Source: Polyangium mundeleinium | GTDB taxonomy: Bacteria; Myxococcota_A; Polyangia; Polyangiales; Polyangiaceae | Length of the DNA: 64,000 nucleotides | Assembly: GCF_028369105.1 (NCBI RefSeq) | Contig: NZ_JAQNDO010000001.1 | Span: 9,642,501 to 9,706,500 of the forward strand | Direction of reading: 5' to 3' | Shown: positions 1 to 8,769 of the stretch, piece after piece | Layout: each line of letters starts with the position of its first letter | Position numbering within the stretch: position 1 is the stretch's first letter | Translations under genes and position numbers: made by a program | The notes under the pieces: generated by a model | The model's database searches: none | The model's input: only the letters and a program-made list of their open reading frames with translations | Told to the model about the DNA's origin: nothing

Positions 1-363
1 GGCATCAAGCTCAATTTCTTGAACTTCATCGTCCTGCCGATCACGTTCGGAATCGGCGCCGAGTATTCGCACAACCTGATGCAGCGATATCTCTCGGAGG
101 GCGGCGAACGGCTCGATCGGGTCTTCACGGAGACGGGCGGCGCGCTCGTGCTCTGCTCGATGACCACGTGCATCGGGTATTTCGCGCTAATGTTCTCCAT
201 CAACAAGGGGATCGCGAGCTTCGGGCTGGCGGCGGCGGTCGGGGAGATCGCCTGCCTGCTCTCCGCGGTGCTGATCCTGCCGGCGTTCCTCGTGTGGCTG
301 GAGCGCCGTCGCAAGGCCGCAAAGGCCCCTGAGGTCCGGCCGGAAGGCGCGAGCGGGGCCTGA
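1..363 (+). CDS. MMPL/RND-family exporter, C-terminal fragment (5' end outside window)
   Basis: The frame is open from base 1 and ends at the TGA at 361-363, leaving 120 residues of a protein that begins upstream. The fragment has two or three hydrophobic helices (around FIVLPITFGIGAEYSHN, then CSMTTCIGYFALMFS and LLSAVLILPAFLVWLE). This is the layout of the last transmembrane helices of MMPL/RND exporters (SecD-like fold), which move lipids or hydrophobic compounds across the inner membrane using the proton gradient. The polar stretch GIGAEYSHN lies where such proteins carry proton-relay residues. It ends in a short basic, Ala/Glu-rich cytoplasmic tail. It converges directly on the next gene, with no spacer. 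The substrate cannot be told from this fragment. Confidence 0.8.
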   Translation, partial: GIKLNFLNFIVLPITFGIGAEYSHNLMQRYLSEGGERLDRVFTETGGALVLCSMTTCIGYFALMFSINKGIASFGLAAAVGEIACLLSAVLILPAFLVWLERRRKAAKAPEVRPEGASGA

Positions 364-1473
364 CTAACCGCGGCGGCGGCGCTCTTCGACCACTTCTTCG
401 AAGAGCGCGCCGAGCTGCTCGCCGTGGGCCTGCCAGGAGTGCTTGCGCTCCACGAGCGCGCGCCCTGCCTGCCCGAGACGCTCACGCAAGGCGGCGTCGG
501 TGGCGGCGCGCCGGATCGCCGCGGTGAGGGGCGCGGCCTGGCCCGGCGGGACGAGCAGGGCATGCTCGCCGTCCTTGAAGAGCCGCCGCATGTTCGGGCT
601 TTCGAACGTGATCGCCGCCTTGCCCACCGCGAGGTACTCGAACACCTTGAGGGGATCCATGAACATCCCGTGGTGGCGTAGCTCCTCGTGCCGATCGGGA
701 TCATACGCCGCGACGCAGAAATCGCTGGCGGCGATATGGGCGGGGACCTCCTCGTAGGGGACGCGGCCCGTCAGGAGGAAGCGGTGGGACAACCCCGCGG
801 CCTGGATCCGCGCCTCGATGTCGCGGCGCATCTCGCCGTCTCCGACGAGGAGGTAACGGATCTTCGGGGCGGAGGGGTCCCGATCGAGCTCCGCGGCGGC
901 GGCGACGAGGATATCGAGGCCGTGCCAGTGATAAAATGCGCCGGTATAACCCGCGACGATCTCGTCGTCGGCAATCCCGAGGCGGCGCCGGATCGCGGCG
1001 CCCGAGACGCCCGGATGGAATGTCTCGATATTGGCGCCCCAGGAGACCTCGACGAGCTTGGGGTGATATCGCTGCGCGACGAGGTGGGGCGCGGTGGAGA
1101 TGAGCCGGTCGGCGCCCTCGAGGGTGAAGAGGGTGGCCTTGGTGTCGAGGATCATGCTGACCACCGGCACGCCGAGCGCGCGGCCGAGGAAGATGCCGAG
1201 GCCCTGGGCGCTGAACCGCTCGTAGATGGCGTCCGGCCGGAAGCGACGGGCGATGGGATACGCCGCGGGGAAGTGGAGAAAGGGGATGACGTACCGCGCG
1301 GGGCCGCCGTGGCCGAGCCCAACGCCCGCGACGCCCTCGCCGTGGGAGCCGACCTTGGCCAGGACCTGGACCTCGTGACGGCGGCGCAAGGCACGGACGA
1401 CCTCGGTGACGTGTGTGGAGCCGCCGTTGGTGCCGGGGAGCGTGATGTTCGGGGCGACGAAGAGGATGCGCAT
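364..1473 (-). CDS. GT4-family glycosyltransferase
   Basis: A 369-residue GT-B fold enzyme. The N-terminal half begins MRILFVAPNI and has a Gly-rich acceptor loop (PGTNGGSTHVTEVVRAL), as in retaining GT4 transferases. The C-terminal half has the nucleotide-sugar site: a GYTGAFYHWHGLDIL segment, a LLVGDGEMR segment, and an E-x7-E-like region (KVFEYLAVGKAAITFE). It probably transfers a sugar from a nucleotide sugar to a lipid-linked or polysaccharide acceptor at the cytoplasmic side of the inner membrane; the sugar and acceptor are unknown. The start is the ATG at 1473. It converges on the MMPL exporter, so the two are not co-transcribed, although both could serve envelope biogenesis. Confidence 0.88.
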   Translation of the reverse strand: MRILFVAPNITLPGTNGGSTHVTEVVRALRRRHEVQVLAKVGSHGEGVAGVGLGHGGPARYVIPFLHFPAAYPIARRFRPDAIYERFSAQGLGIFLGRALGVPVVSMILDTKATLFTLEGADRLISTAPHLVAQRYHPKLVEVSWGANIETFHPGVSGAAIRRRLGIADDEIVAGYTGAFYHWHGLDILVAAAAELDRDPSAPKIRYLLVGDGEMRRDIEARIQAAGLSHRFLLTGRVPYEEVPAHIAASDFCVAAYDPDRHEELRHHGMFMDPLKVFEYLAVGKAAITFESPNMRRLFKDGEHALLVPPGQAAPLTAAIRRAATDAALRERLGQAGRALVERKHSWQAHGEQLGALFEEVVEERRRRG

Positions 1474-1600
1474 CGGATACGTCCAGCCCTGACGCGGCGC
1501 GTATCCCTGGCAAGGAAAAAGTCAAGGCGCGCTAAAAGAAACTTGCACGTGTGTCACCGTCCTGTAACAATCAGTCCTTCGACTTGACATGGAGGCGGCC

Positions 1601-1708
1601 ATGATGCGCGAGCGCGTTCACCAAGTTCTGAAGTTCGTGGGACTGGCCCTTGCCGTCGTCTTCCTCGGCCCGGGCGTGGAAATTACGTCCCAGGACGGTC
1701 AAGGCTGA
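1601..1708 (+). CDS. Putative 35-residue membrane microprotein
   Basis: A short frame that starts MMRERVHQVLKFVG and ends at TGA 1706-1708. A good Shine-Dalgarno (GGAGG at 1591-1595) lies five bases before the ATG at 1601; an in-frame ATG at 1589 would add four residues. A basic N-terminus is followed by one hydrophobic stretch (FVGLALAVVFLGPGV) and a short polar tail, so it could be a single-pass membrane peptide or a signal-like peptide. I recognise no family. The ribosome-binding site and the hairpin downstream (1754-1772) support expression, but at this length chance cannot be excluded. Confidence 0.35.
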   Translation: MMRERVHQVLKFVGLALAVVFLGPGVEITSQDGQG

Positions 1709-1805
1709 GCGGGGGACGGGCCCTGGAAGGTCGGGGCCCTTTGTGACCTGGACGTGCGGGCGGGTCCCGCACGCGACGGTCGCGTACGTTCGTTCCATAC
1801 AAACT

Positions 1806-1824
1806 TGACCCTCGGTGAGGGTCA
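1806..1824. promoter_or_regulatory. Perfect inverted repeat upstream of the STAS-like gene
   Basis: TGACCCTC-GGT-GAGGGTCA is an 8-bp perfect dyad with a 3-base centre, ending 38 bases before the ATG at 1863. The short spacer and position suit a dimeric-regulator operator or an mRNA hairpin. The regulator is unknown. Confidence 0.35.
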
Positions 1825-1862
1825 GCCTACGAGCGCGGAGAGATATCGACGGGGCGGCGGCG

Positions 1863-2297
1863 ATGACTCTCCAGACGCCGGTGAGCGCGGATCGCGAGAC
1901 CTTGACGGTCGGTACGCATCAGCTCGCCCTGGAGCCGCCTGACATCGTGCTCGTGCGATTCACGGGGGACCTGAGTGACGCGGACGTCGCGCGTATTCTG
2001 GATGTGTTCGAGCGCTTTGCGACGTCGACGGGGCGCGCGTACCTGCTGCTCGACGTGGCAGGCGTGGGGCGCGTGACGCCCGAGGCGAGGCGTCTCGCGG
2101 CGATGCGGCAGTTGCCGCCCGCGTATGCAGGGCTCGTGGTGTTCGGGGGGACGTTCCAGCAACAGCTCGTGGCGAAGCTCGCGACGACGGCGGGCTGGTT
2201 TCTGCGAGGGCGAGCGCTCGGAAAGCCGATGCCCGTGTGCGTGAAGGACGAGCGCGCGGCGCGGGCGTGGCTCGTGGAGCAGCGCGGCGCGTTTTGA
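1863..2297 (+). CDS. STAS/SpoIIAA-like domain protein
   Basis: A 144-residue cytoplasmic protein. An upstream in-frame GTG at 1815 would add 16 basic residues; I prefer the ATG at 1863 because the added segment overlaps the inverted repeat at 1806-1824 and does not look like a folded extension. The core reads as a SpoIIAA-like/STAS fold: a strand DIVLVRFTGDL, a helix ADVARILDVFERFA, a strand YLLLDVAGVGRV, then helix and strand (GLVVFGGTF), with helix pairs to the end. Related myxobacterial proteins are annotated as STAS/anti-sigma-antagonist-like. The usual phospho-acceptor Ser context is not obvious, so a partner-switch role is only a guess. No kinase or sigma factor sits next to it. Confidence 0.6.
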   Translation: MTLQTPVSADRETLTVGTHQLALEPPDIVLVRFTGDLSDADVARILDVFERFATSTGRAYLLLDVAGVGRVTPEARRLAAMRQLPPAYAGLVVFGGTFQQQLVAKLATTAGWFLRGRALGKPMPVCVKDERAARAWLVEQRGAF

Positions 2298-2359
2298 GGC
2301 GCGAGCCGCCGGGCCACCGGTGTGGATTTCGAGGGCGCACCGGGTGACGATGCCGGGCC

Positions 2360-3361
2360 ATGAAGACGCGGTGGATGAGCTTGTTCGTGGCAATGGCCCT
2401 GCTCGGCGTAGCTTGTGGTGACGGTGAGGGAGGCGCGGGCGGCAGTGGCGGAAGCGGCGGCGCGGGCGGTATCGGTGGCGGGACCGGTGGCGCAGGCGGT
2501 AGCGGTGGCGCAGGCGGTAGCGGTGGCGCTGGAGGAATGGGCGGCGCTGGAGGAATGGGCGGCGCTGGAGGAATGGGCGGCGCTGGAGGAATGGGCGGCG
2601 CTGGAGGAATGGGCGGCAGCGGGGGCGGCGGTGGCAATGGATTCGCGGCGGTCGTCTCGAAAGAGGTCTACGACGCGATGTTCCTGCACCGGAACGCGCT
2701 CTACGCATATGAATCGCTCGTCGCCGCGGCGGAGACGTTCCCGGCGTTCTGCAACGAGGGCAGCCTGGACGACCGGAAGCGCGAGGCGGCCGCGTTCCTC
2801 GCGAACATCTCGCACGAGACCACGGGTGGCTGGCCCGCGGCCCCGGACGGCCCCTATGCGTGGGGCCTCTATTTCACGCAGGAGGTCGGCTGCGAGAATG
2901 GGGGCTGCACGGGGTATTGCGACGCGACGAATCAGCAATGGCCTTGCACGCCGGGGAAGACGTATCACGGGCGCGGGCCCATCCAGCTCTCGTGGAACTA
3001 CAACTACGGGCAAGCGGGCGCCGCGCTCGGGCTGCCGCTCCTGACGGATCCGGATCTGGTGACGTCGAATGGCACGGTGGCCTTCCGGACGGGCGGGTGG
3101 TTCTGGATGACGCCGCAATCACCGAAGCCGTCCTGCCATGACGTGATGACGGGGAAGTGGACGCCGTCGTCGCAGGATCAAATGCTCGGCCGGGTGCCCG
3201 GGTTCGGGATGACGATCAACATCATCAACGGCGGGCTCGAGTGCAACCAGCCGACAAACGCCAAGGTGGAGGACCGCGTCGGGTTTTACCAGCGATACAC
3301 GCAGATGCTCGGCGTGGATCCGGGCACGAACCTGTATTGCGACAAGATGCAGTCGTATTGA
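2360..3361 (+). CDS. GH19 chitinase lipoprotein with Gly-rich linker
   Basis: A 333-residue secreted lipoprotein that hydrolyses chitin beta-1,4 links. Residues 1-19 form a lipoprotein signal (lipobox LGVAC, Cys19). Residues 20-94 are an almost pure Gly/Ala/Ser/Met linker. Residues from about 97 to the end are a GH19 domain closely resembling plant class I/II chitinases: SHETTGG with the general-acid Glu153, the second catalytic Glu175 in [37 protein letters not shown], and NIINGGLEC near the end. The paired cysteines of the plant enzyme are largely kept. The linker contains tandem 18-bp coding repeats. Likely role: attack on fungal or arthropod chitin by a surface-anchored enzyme, fitting a predatory myxobacterium. 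Confidence 0.93.
   Translation: MKTRWMSLFVAMALLGVACGDGEGGAGGSGGSGGAGGIGGGTGGAGGSGGAGGSGGAGGMGGAGGMGGAGGMGGAGGMGGAGGMGGSGGGGGNGFAAVVSKEVYDAMFLHRNALYAYESLVAAAETFPAFCNEGSLDDRKREAAAFLANISHETTGGWPAAPDGPYAWGLYFTQEVGCENGGCTGYCDATNQQWPCTPGKTYHGRGPIQLSWNYNYGQAGAALGLPLLTDPDLVTSNGTVAFRTGGWFWMTPQSPKPSCHDVMTGKWTPSSQDQMLGRVPGFGMTINIINGGLECNQPTNAKVEDRVGFYQRYTQMLGVDPGTNLYCDKMQSY
2522..2611 (+). repeat. Five tandem 18-bp coding repeats (GGAGGM)
   Basis: Five in-frame copies of an 18-base unit encoding Gly-Gly-Ala-Gly-Gly-Met, identical except for one base in the first copy, within the chitinase linker. Near-identity at the DNA level implies recent slippage or expansion and probable length variation between strains. 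Confidence 0.9.
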
Positions 3362-3371
3362 GGCAGGTGGG

Positions 3372-3445
3372 TCGGGGAGGTGGGATTTGAACCCACGACG
3401 ACGAGCACCCAAAGCTCGTGCACTACCGGACTGTGCGACTCCCCG
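3372..3445 (-). tRNA. tRNA-Pro (anticodon UGG)
   Basis: Read on the minus strand this 74-nt stretch folds as a full cloverleaf. The acceptor stem is CGGGGAG/CTCCCCG, the D stem GCAC/GTGC with loop AGTCCGGTA, the anticodon stem CGAGC/GCTCG with loop TTTGGGT giving anticodon UGG, and the T stem GTGGG/CCCAC with loop TTCAAAT, followed by discriminator A. CCA is not encoded. It sits alone between the chitinase and the peptidase. Confidence 0.95.
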
Positions 3446-3567
3446 GGGCGCTGCCCGCTCTTGGGCACCGCGCGGCGGCACTCTAGACGACGTCCCGACC
3501 TAGAGCAAGGGGCTCGATGGGGCTCAGCCCAGCTCACCCGAGCGGAGCCCCCCTGCCCTGCGGACGC

Positions 3568-5889
3568 CTACCGCAGGTTCTCCGCGAAGTATTCGATCGA
3601 CCGCTGGGTCGCGTAGAGGCGCGCGGCCGGCGCCCGGTAGCCATGGCGCTCGCCGGGGAACACCAGCAGATCGAAGCGTTTGTTCGCCGCGACGAGCGCG
3701 TCGATGAGCTCCGCGGTGTTCTGGAAATGCACGTTCTCATCCATGAGCGCGTGCAGGAGGAAGAGCTTGCCGCGGAGGTTTCCGGCGAGCTTCGTCAGGT
3801 CCGCCGCTTCGTAGGCCTTCGCGTCCTCCTTGGGGCTGCCGAGGTACCGCTCGGTGTATGCGCTGTCGTAGAGCCGGAAGTCCGTCACGAGCGAACCGGC
3901 GACGCCCACGTGGAACCGATCGGGCGCCTTGAGCAGCGCGAGCGCCGCCATGTACCCGCCATAGCTGTGGCCAAAGATGCCGACGCGGCTCGCGTCGACG
4001 TACGAGCGCTTGGCGATGGCGTCGAGGCCGGCGATCTGGTCCTCGAGCTCGACGTGGCCCACGTTCTTGTAGAGCGGCGCCTCGAACGCCGGGCCCCGCC
4101 CCGAGGTGCCGCGGTTGTCGAGCTGGAACACGACGAAGCCCCGATCCGCGAGGTGCTGCCACAGGAGGGACGGCGACCACATGTTGAGGACCGTCTGCAC
4201 GCCCGGACCGCCATACACCATCACGAGGACCGGATACTTCTTGCCGGGCTCGATCACGCGCGGCGGGAGGAGCGAGCCATAAAGCTTCACGCCGCCGGGG
4301 CCGTCCACCGTCACGATCTCCGGCGAGCGCACGCCGAGCGAGGCGAAATCGGCATCCATCGGCAGCGTGAGATCGCCGATCACGGCGCCGCCGAGCTCGC
4401 GAATGACGACCTTCGGCGCGCGATCCTTCGCCGAATGGATGTCCGTGACGATCTTCGCCGTCCGATCGACGCCCGCATAATGCACGCCGGGCTCTTCGGT
4501 CCAGCGCTTCGTCTCGCTGCCGTCGAGCTTCACCGAATAAAGCTGCCGGTCGAGCGGCGCTTCCTTGCCATCCGCGATGTAAAAGACACGCCCGCCCGCC
4601 TCGTCGACGCGGCCGAGGAGCTGCACGTCCCAGTCGCCCGAGGTGAGCTGCTTGATCGGCGCACCCGTGGCAATGTCCCGGAGCTCAAGGTGGATGTGCC
4701 CTCCGATGTCGCGCGTCCACAAAAACCGCTTGGAATCGTCGAGCGGCTTGAACGAGGCCGGATCGAGCCACGTGGCCGAGGTCTCCGAAAAGAGCTCCTT
4801 CGTCTCGCCGCTCTTCGCGTCCACGCGCACGAGCGCGCGACGCTTCTGGAGGCGATCGAGCGTCTGCAAATAAAGGGAATTGCCGTCGGGCGCCCAGTGG
4901 AAACGGACCATGTAGCGCTCGGCCTCGGCGGGCCATTTCAACCAGGTCGTCTTCTTCGTCTTGAGATCGACGATCCCCGCGCGGACCTTGGGGTTCTTGT
5001 CACCCACCGCAGGGTACTTCTGCATCATGAGGTCCGGCTTCTCGCCGCGATACCCGAGCACCGGATGCTCGGGGACCTCGCGCTCGTCCACCTCGAGATA
5101 CGCAATCTTGTCGCAGCCCGGGGACCAGAAAAACCCGTGCGGCTCGTCGAGCTCCTCCTGTCCGAGGAAATCACTCTGCCCGCGCGTCGTCCCCGCGGGT
5201 CCGCCCGTCGTGAGCCTCGTCTCCTTGCGCGTCGCGACGTCCACGACCCACACGTCATCCGATCGAACAAACGCGACCCGCTCGCCCGAGGCGCAGATCT
5301 GCGGGTCGAGCTCGGGCTCCTTCGTCTCCGTGAGGCGCGTGATCGCGCCCTCCGCCTTCCGCACGAAGACGTCCCCCGACGAAGGCAAGAGCATGACGGG
5401 CGCTTTCTCGGCCCACTGGTACGCGACGATCCCCATCGCCCGCTGCCGCTGGCGCTCGCGTCGGAGCTCCTCCTCGCGCGAGAGCGGCTTCGAGCTGCCC
5501 GGGAGATCCGAGGCGCGAAGGAGCACCTTCGACGTGCGCGTCGAGAGATCAAACGCGAAGAGCGACATGGTCATGTCCCCCGACTCGCTCGCGAGGTACG
5601 TGACGAGCTTGCCGTCAGGCGAGGGCATGGCCATGCGGGGGATGTTCCATCCGGGCTCCGGCATCTTCACCAAGCGCTCGTACGTGATGGCGCTCTTCTC
5701 GGGCCCGAGGATCGTGCCACGCGTCGCATCGGCCGCGGGCGCCGCCGCCTTGGGCGCGCCTTCCGCAGCACGATCCTTCGTCATCTCGTTCAAGAGCGGC
5801 CGCTTCGGCCACGGCTCGCCGGCCCCGCCGCAACCGGAGAGCACCCCGGCGAGCGCAAGCACGCCCGCCAAACCCTGTGCCTTGTGCAT
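3568..5889 (-). CDS. S9-family dipeptidyl/prolyl oligopeptidase lipoprotein
   Basis: A 773-residue protein with an N-terminal lipoprotein signal (lipobox LSGC in the first 20 residues), so it probably acts anchored in the envelope. The N-terminal two thirds form the DPP-IV-like beta-propeller. The C-terminal third is the alpha/beta-hydrolase domain, with nucleophile Ser642 in GHSYGG, Asp717 in LMDENVHF and His749 in GERHGYR; the oxyanion-loop motif VYGGPGVQ is also present. Domain order and length match bacterial DPP-IV/S9B peptidases, which remove X-Pro dipeptides from peptides. The start is the ATG at 5889, immediately before the signal. Likely role: breakdown of peptides released during predation or scavenging (inferred). 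Confidence 0.92.
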   Translation of the reverse strand: MHKAQGLAGVLALAGVLSGCGGAGEPWPKRPLLNEMTKDRAAEGAPKAAAPAADATRGTILGPEKSAITYERLVKMPEPGWNIPRMAMPSPDGKLVTYLASESGDMTMSLFAFDLSTRTSKVLLRASDLPGSSKPLSREEELRRERQRQRAMGIVAYQWAEKAPVMLLPSSGDVFVRKAEGAITRLTETKEPELDPQICASGERVAFVRSDDVWVVDVATRKETRLTTGGPAGTTRGQSDFLGQEELDEPHGFFWSPGCDKIAYLEVDEREVPEHPVLGYRGEKPDLMMQKYPAVGDKNPKVRAGIVDLKTKKTTWLKWPAEAERYMVRFHWAPDGNSLYLQTLDRLQKRRALVRVDAKSGETKELFSETSATWLDPASFKPLDDSKRFLWTRDIGGHIHLELRDIATGAPIKQLTSGDWDVQLLGRVDEAGGRVFYIADGKEAPLDRQLYSVKLDGSETKRWTEEPGVHYAGVDRTAKIVTDIHSAKDRAPKVVIRELGGAVIGDLTLPMDADFASLGVRSPEIVTVDGPGGVKLYGSLLPPRVIEPGKKYPVLVMVYGGPGVQTVLNMWSPSLLWQHLADRGFVVFQLDNRGTSGRGPAFEAPLYKNVGHVELEDQIAGLDAIAKRSYVDASRVGIFGHSYGGYMAALALLKAPDRFHVGVAGSLVTDFRLYDSAYTERYLGSPKEDAKAYEAADLTKLAGNLRGKLFLLHALMDENVHFQNTAELIDALVAANKRFDLLVFPGERHGYRAPAARLYATQRSIEYFAENLR

Positions 5890-5933
5890 GCCCCCCGGTT
5901 AAACCGAGTGCGAGCCCGAGTCCACTCCGCCCA

Positions 5934-7286
5934 TCACTCGGGCAGCGCGCCGCCCTCCGCCTCGGCCGCCGAGGGAGGCGGCGGCGGCACCGACTTGTCC
6001 GTCGTAACGATGCGGACGCGACGCACGCGCCGGCCGACGACGTCGGTCACGATGAGCGTGTAGCCCTCGCACTCGACGCGATCCCCAGGCTCGGCCGGGT
6101 GTTCGAGCCGTTCGAGGATGTAGCCGCCCACGGTCTCGACGGTCTTCGCCTCGGGCAGGAGGACGATCCCCGCGTCGCGCTCGAGGTCCGCGAGGAGGAC
6201 ACGGCCGTCGACCTCCACGAGGCCCGGACCACGGCGATGGATCGGCGGAACCTCCTCGTCGTTCTCGTCCCGGATCTCGCCGACGATCTCTTCGAGCACG
6301 TCCTCGATCGTGACGAGTCCGACGAACTCGCCGGTCGGGCTCGTGACGATCGCCACGGGGATCTGCTTGGCCTGCATCTCCAGGCGGAGGCGCTCGACGG
6401 AGGTGGTCTCGCGGGCGAAGATCGGCTTGCGGAGGAGCTCGGCGACACGCGCAGCCTTGCGACGACCCGAGAGGACGTCGAAGAGGTCACGCAGGTGCAG
6501 GTACCCGAGCACGGTGTGGCCCTGGGCGTCGAGGACAGGATACCGCGAGTAGCCGGCCTCCGCGACGATCTTCACGGCCTCGTCGATGCTCATCGCAGCC
6601 CGGAGCGTCGCGGCTTCGCTGCGGAGCGACATGACGTGGCGCGCGGTGCGGCGGCGCAGATCGAAGATGCGCACGAGCATGCTGCGCAGCGCAGGATCGA
6701 GGCCGGCGGGGCTGCGCGTGAGGAGGATGCGGAGCTCCTCGGAGGTGTGGGCGATCTCCTCCTCGTGCGCGGGCTGGAGGCCAAAGAGGCGGACGAAGCC
6801 GTTCGCGGCGGAGTTGAGGACCCAGATGATGGGCCACATCAGGAGGAAGAAGACGTGGAGCGGCTGCGCGGCCCAGAGCGTGACCTTCTCGGTGCGCTGG
6901 ATGGCGAGGGTCTTCGGCGCGAGCTCGCCGATGATCGTGTGCAGCGACATGATCAGGGTGAAGGCGACGCCGAGGGCGATCGCGCGTGTGGCCTCGGGGC
7001 CGACGCCGAACTTGAGGAGCGCAGGTTCGAGGAGGTGCGCGACCGCAGGCTCGCCGATCCAGCCGAGGCCGAGGCTCGCGAGCGTGATGCCGAGCTGGTT
7101 CGCCGAGAGGTAGGCGTCGAGGCGCTGCGACATCGCGAGCGCCCGCTTGGCCCGCGCGTCGCCGCTGCGCACGAGCTGCTCCAGGCGCGAGGGGCGCATC
7201 TTGACGATGGCGAACTCGGACGCGACGAAAAACGCGTTCAGCAGGATGAGAAGCGCCGTCGCGAGCAGATAGAGAATCGTCGACAT
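5934..7286 (-). CDS. CNNM/CorC-HlyC family membrane protein with CBS pair
   Basis: A 450-residue inner-membrane protein of the CNNM/MpfA (formerly 'hemolysin') family, whose characterised members export Mg2+ or other divalent cations. It has an N-terminal DUF21/CNNM domain of three or four helices (starting ILYLLATALLILLNAFF, with the VASEFAIVKMR signature), a tandem CBS pair that usually binds adenine nucleotide (about 190-330, with MSIDEAVKIVAEAGYSRYPV and VTIEDVLEEIVGEIRDE), and a C-terminal CorC_HlyC domain (LLPEAKTVETVGGYILERL). The start is the ATG at 7286; the frame extends upstream only to a TTG. It shares strand and close spacing with the peptidase downstream and the glutamate-cysteine ligase upstream. 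Confidence 0.92.
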   Translation of the reverse strand: MSTILYLLATALLILLNAFFVASEFAIVKMRPSRLEQLVRSGDARAKRALAMSQRLDAYLSANQLGITLASLGLGWIGEPAVAHLLEPALLKFGVGPEATRAIALGVAFTLIMSLHTIIGELAPKTLAIQRTEKVTLWAAQPLHVFFLLMWPIIWVLNSAANGFVRLFGLQPAHEEEIAHTSEELRILLTRSPAGLDPALRSMLVRIFDLRRRTARHVMSLRSEAATLRAAMSIDEAVKIVAEAGYSRYPVLDAQGHTVLGYLHLRDLFDVLSGRRKAARVAELLRKPIFARETTSVERLRLEMQAKQIPVAIVTSPTGEFVGLVTIEDVLEEIVGEIRDENDEEVPPIHRRGPGLVEVDGRVLLADLERDAGIVLLPEAKTVETVGGYILERLEHPAEPGDRVECEGYTLIVTDVVGRRVRRVRIVTTDKSVPPPPPSAAEAEGGALPE

Positions 7287-7358
7287 CGTCCGAACCCCGT
7301 CCCCCAAGGAGCAGGAGAGCGCGCCGAGCGATGGCTCGTTCTCCCTGCGAAGGCGGCC

Positions 7359-8720
7359 CTAGATGCGAGCCCGCACGAGGATCTCGCGGCGCAAATCCGA
7401 GCCGGCTTCGAGGCCCTCGACGAGCGCGTCGGCCGGACACTGGCCCTTCTCGACGAGGCTGCCGAGACGCGCGAGGTGCACGCGCTCGTCCTTGCCGTTG
7501 CGCATCCGCGCGCGCCGCGCGAGCCCGCCCTCGGCGATCACGAGCACGCGCTCCGCGAGCGCCGCGAGCCGCTCGCCGCGGAACGTGGCCCCGAGCGCCT
7601 TCTCGGCGATCGCCGGACGGAGCGCTTCGAGCTCGGCATACGTAAAACTCTCGGTGAGCGCCTCGGCTTCGTCGAGGGCCCGATCATCGTAGAGGATGCC
7701 CGTCCAGAGCGCCGGCAGCGCACACGTGAGCGCGGCCGACTGCGAGTCCGCGCCGCGGACCTCGATCGTGCGCTTGAGCCGCACTTCGGGGAAGAGCGTG
7801 TTCAGGTGCGTCTGCCAGTCGGTCGAGGTCGCGCGGTGATCCCGGAAGCCGTGCTTCAAGAAGCTGCGGAAGGACTGGCCCGTGTTCTCGAGGATGGCGT
7901 CGCCGCGCTTGATGAGGAACATCGGCGCGTCGAGCGCCCACTCGACATAATCGACGAAGCGCTTGCCACGCTCGAGCACGTTCTCGAGCAACCCCTGCCG
8001 CGCGGGATCCACGCTGAGCCACGTGAGCGCACGCCGGCTCTTGCCGCCCCAGAGGCCGCCCTCGACGAACGGGGAGTTCGCGAACATCGCCGTGGTGACG
8101 GGCGAGAGCCGGAGCGAGACGCGGAGCGCGCGCATGGCGCCCTCCTCGCTGGAGTAGTCGAAGTTCGCCTGCACCGTGGCCGTACGGCGCATCATGTCGA
8201 GGCCGCCCGTGCCGCGCGTCGGCAGGTAACGGCGCATGATGCCGTACCGAGACTTCGGCACCCACGGCAGCTCGTCCTGCCGCGCGAGCGGATGAAACCC
8301 GACGCCGAGCCAGCTCAGGTTGAGCTCGCCCGAGATGTCGCGCAGCTCCGCGAGATGACCGCTCATCTCCAGGCAGATCTGGTGGATGTTGTCGAACGCG
8401 GCGCCGGAGAGCTCGAGCTGGCCGCCCGGCTCCAAGGTCACGGAGGCGCCCGCGCGTTCGAGGGCGATGATCGGGCCCGTGGGCGATTCGCGATCGATCT
8501 TCCAGCCGTGTCGCTCGACGAGCGCTTCGAGCACCGTGAGGACGCTGCGCGGGCCCTCGTAAGGGAGCGGCGCCCCGGTCGTCGTGTCGACGCCGAACTT
8601 CTCGGCTTCCGCGCCGATGCGGTAGCGATCGCGCGGCTTCATCGCCGCGTGGAAGGGGATCAGAAGGTCATCGATGCCGCGGATGATCTCCGCCTGATTC
8701 GAAAGGCTCGCTTCGGCCAT
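7359..8720 (-). CDS. gshA: Glutamate-cysteine ligase, plant/proteobacterial GCS2 type
   Basis: A 453-residue cytoplasmic enzyme joining L-glutamate and L-cysteine through the gamma-carboxyl at the cost of ATP, the first step of glutathione synthesis. The sequence follows plant-type GSH1: an early IGAEAEKFG acid motif, PSRYG-like PKSRYGIMRRYLP, GLDMMRRTATVQANFDYSS, the ANSPF substrate-site motif, and a later IEVRGAD acidic motif. Length matches the family, which lacks the N-terminal chloroplast peptide. The start is the ATG at 8720; the frame continues upstream without recognisable protein. A glutathione synthetase is not in the window. EgtA-like ergothioneine synthesis is an alternative, but the motifs fit the plant type better. 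Confidence 0.88.
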   Translation of the reverse strand: MAEASLSNQAEIIRGIDDLLIPFHAAMKPRDRYRIGAEAEKFGVDTTTGAPLPYEGPRSVLTVLEALVERHGWKIDRESPTGPIIALERAGASVTLEPGGQLELSGAAFDNIHQICLEMSGHLAELRDISGELNLSWLGVGFHPLARQDELPWVPKSRYGIMRRYLPTRGTGGLDMMRRTATVQANFDYSSEEGAMRALRVSLRLSPVTTAMFANSPFVEGGLWGGKSRRALTWLSVDPARQGLLENVLERGKRFVDYVEWALDAPMFLIKRGDAILENTGQSFRSFLKHGFRDHRATSTDWQTHLNTLFPEVRLKRTIEVRGADSQSAALTCALPALWTGILYDDRALDEAEALTESFTYAELEALRPAIAEKALGATFRGERLAALAERVLVIAEGGLARRARMRNGKDERVHLARLGSLVEKGQCPADALVEGLEAGSDLRREILVRARI

Positions 8721-8769
8721 CGTTCGTGGTTCTCGGACTGTTCGAGGGGAGTTGGGGCGCAGCTCAGGC

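Larger units (their letters stand above)
1474..1862. other. Intergenic region with dyad symmetries
   Basis: This 389-bp gap separates the glycosyltransferase start (minus strand) from the STAS-like gene (plus strand). It holds the small reading frame at 1601-1708, a hairpin GTGCGGG-N5-CCCGCAC at 1754-1772 just downstream of that frame, an adjoining CGCGAC/GTCGCG dyad at 1772-1784, and a perfect 8-bp inverted repeat at 1806-1824. The first hairpin could end the small transcript and the last could be an operator. No clear -35/-10 pair stands out. Confidence 0.4.
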
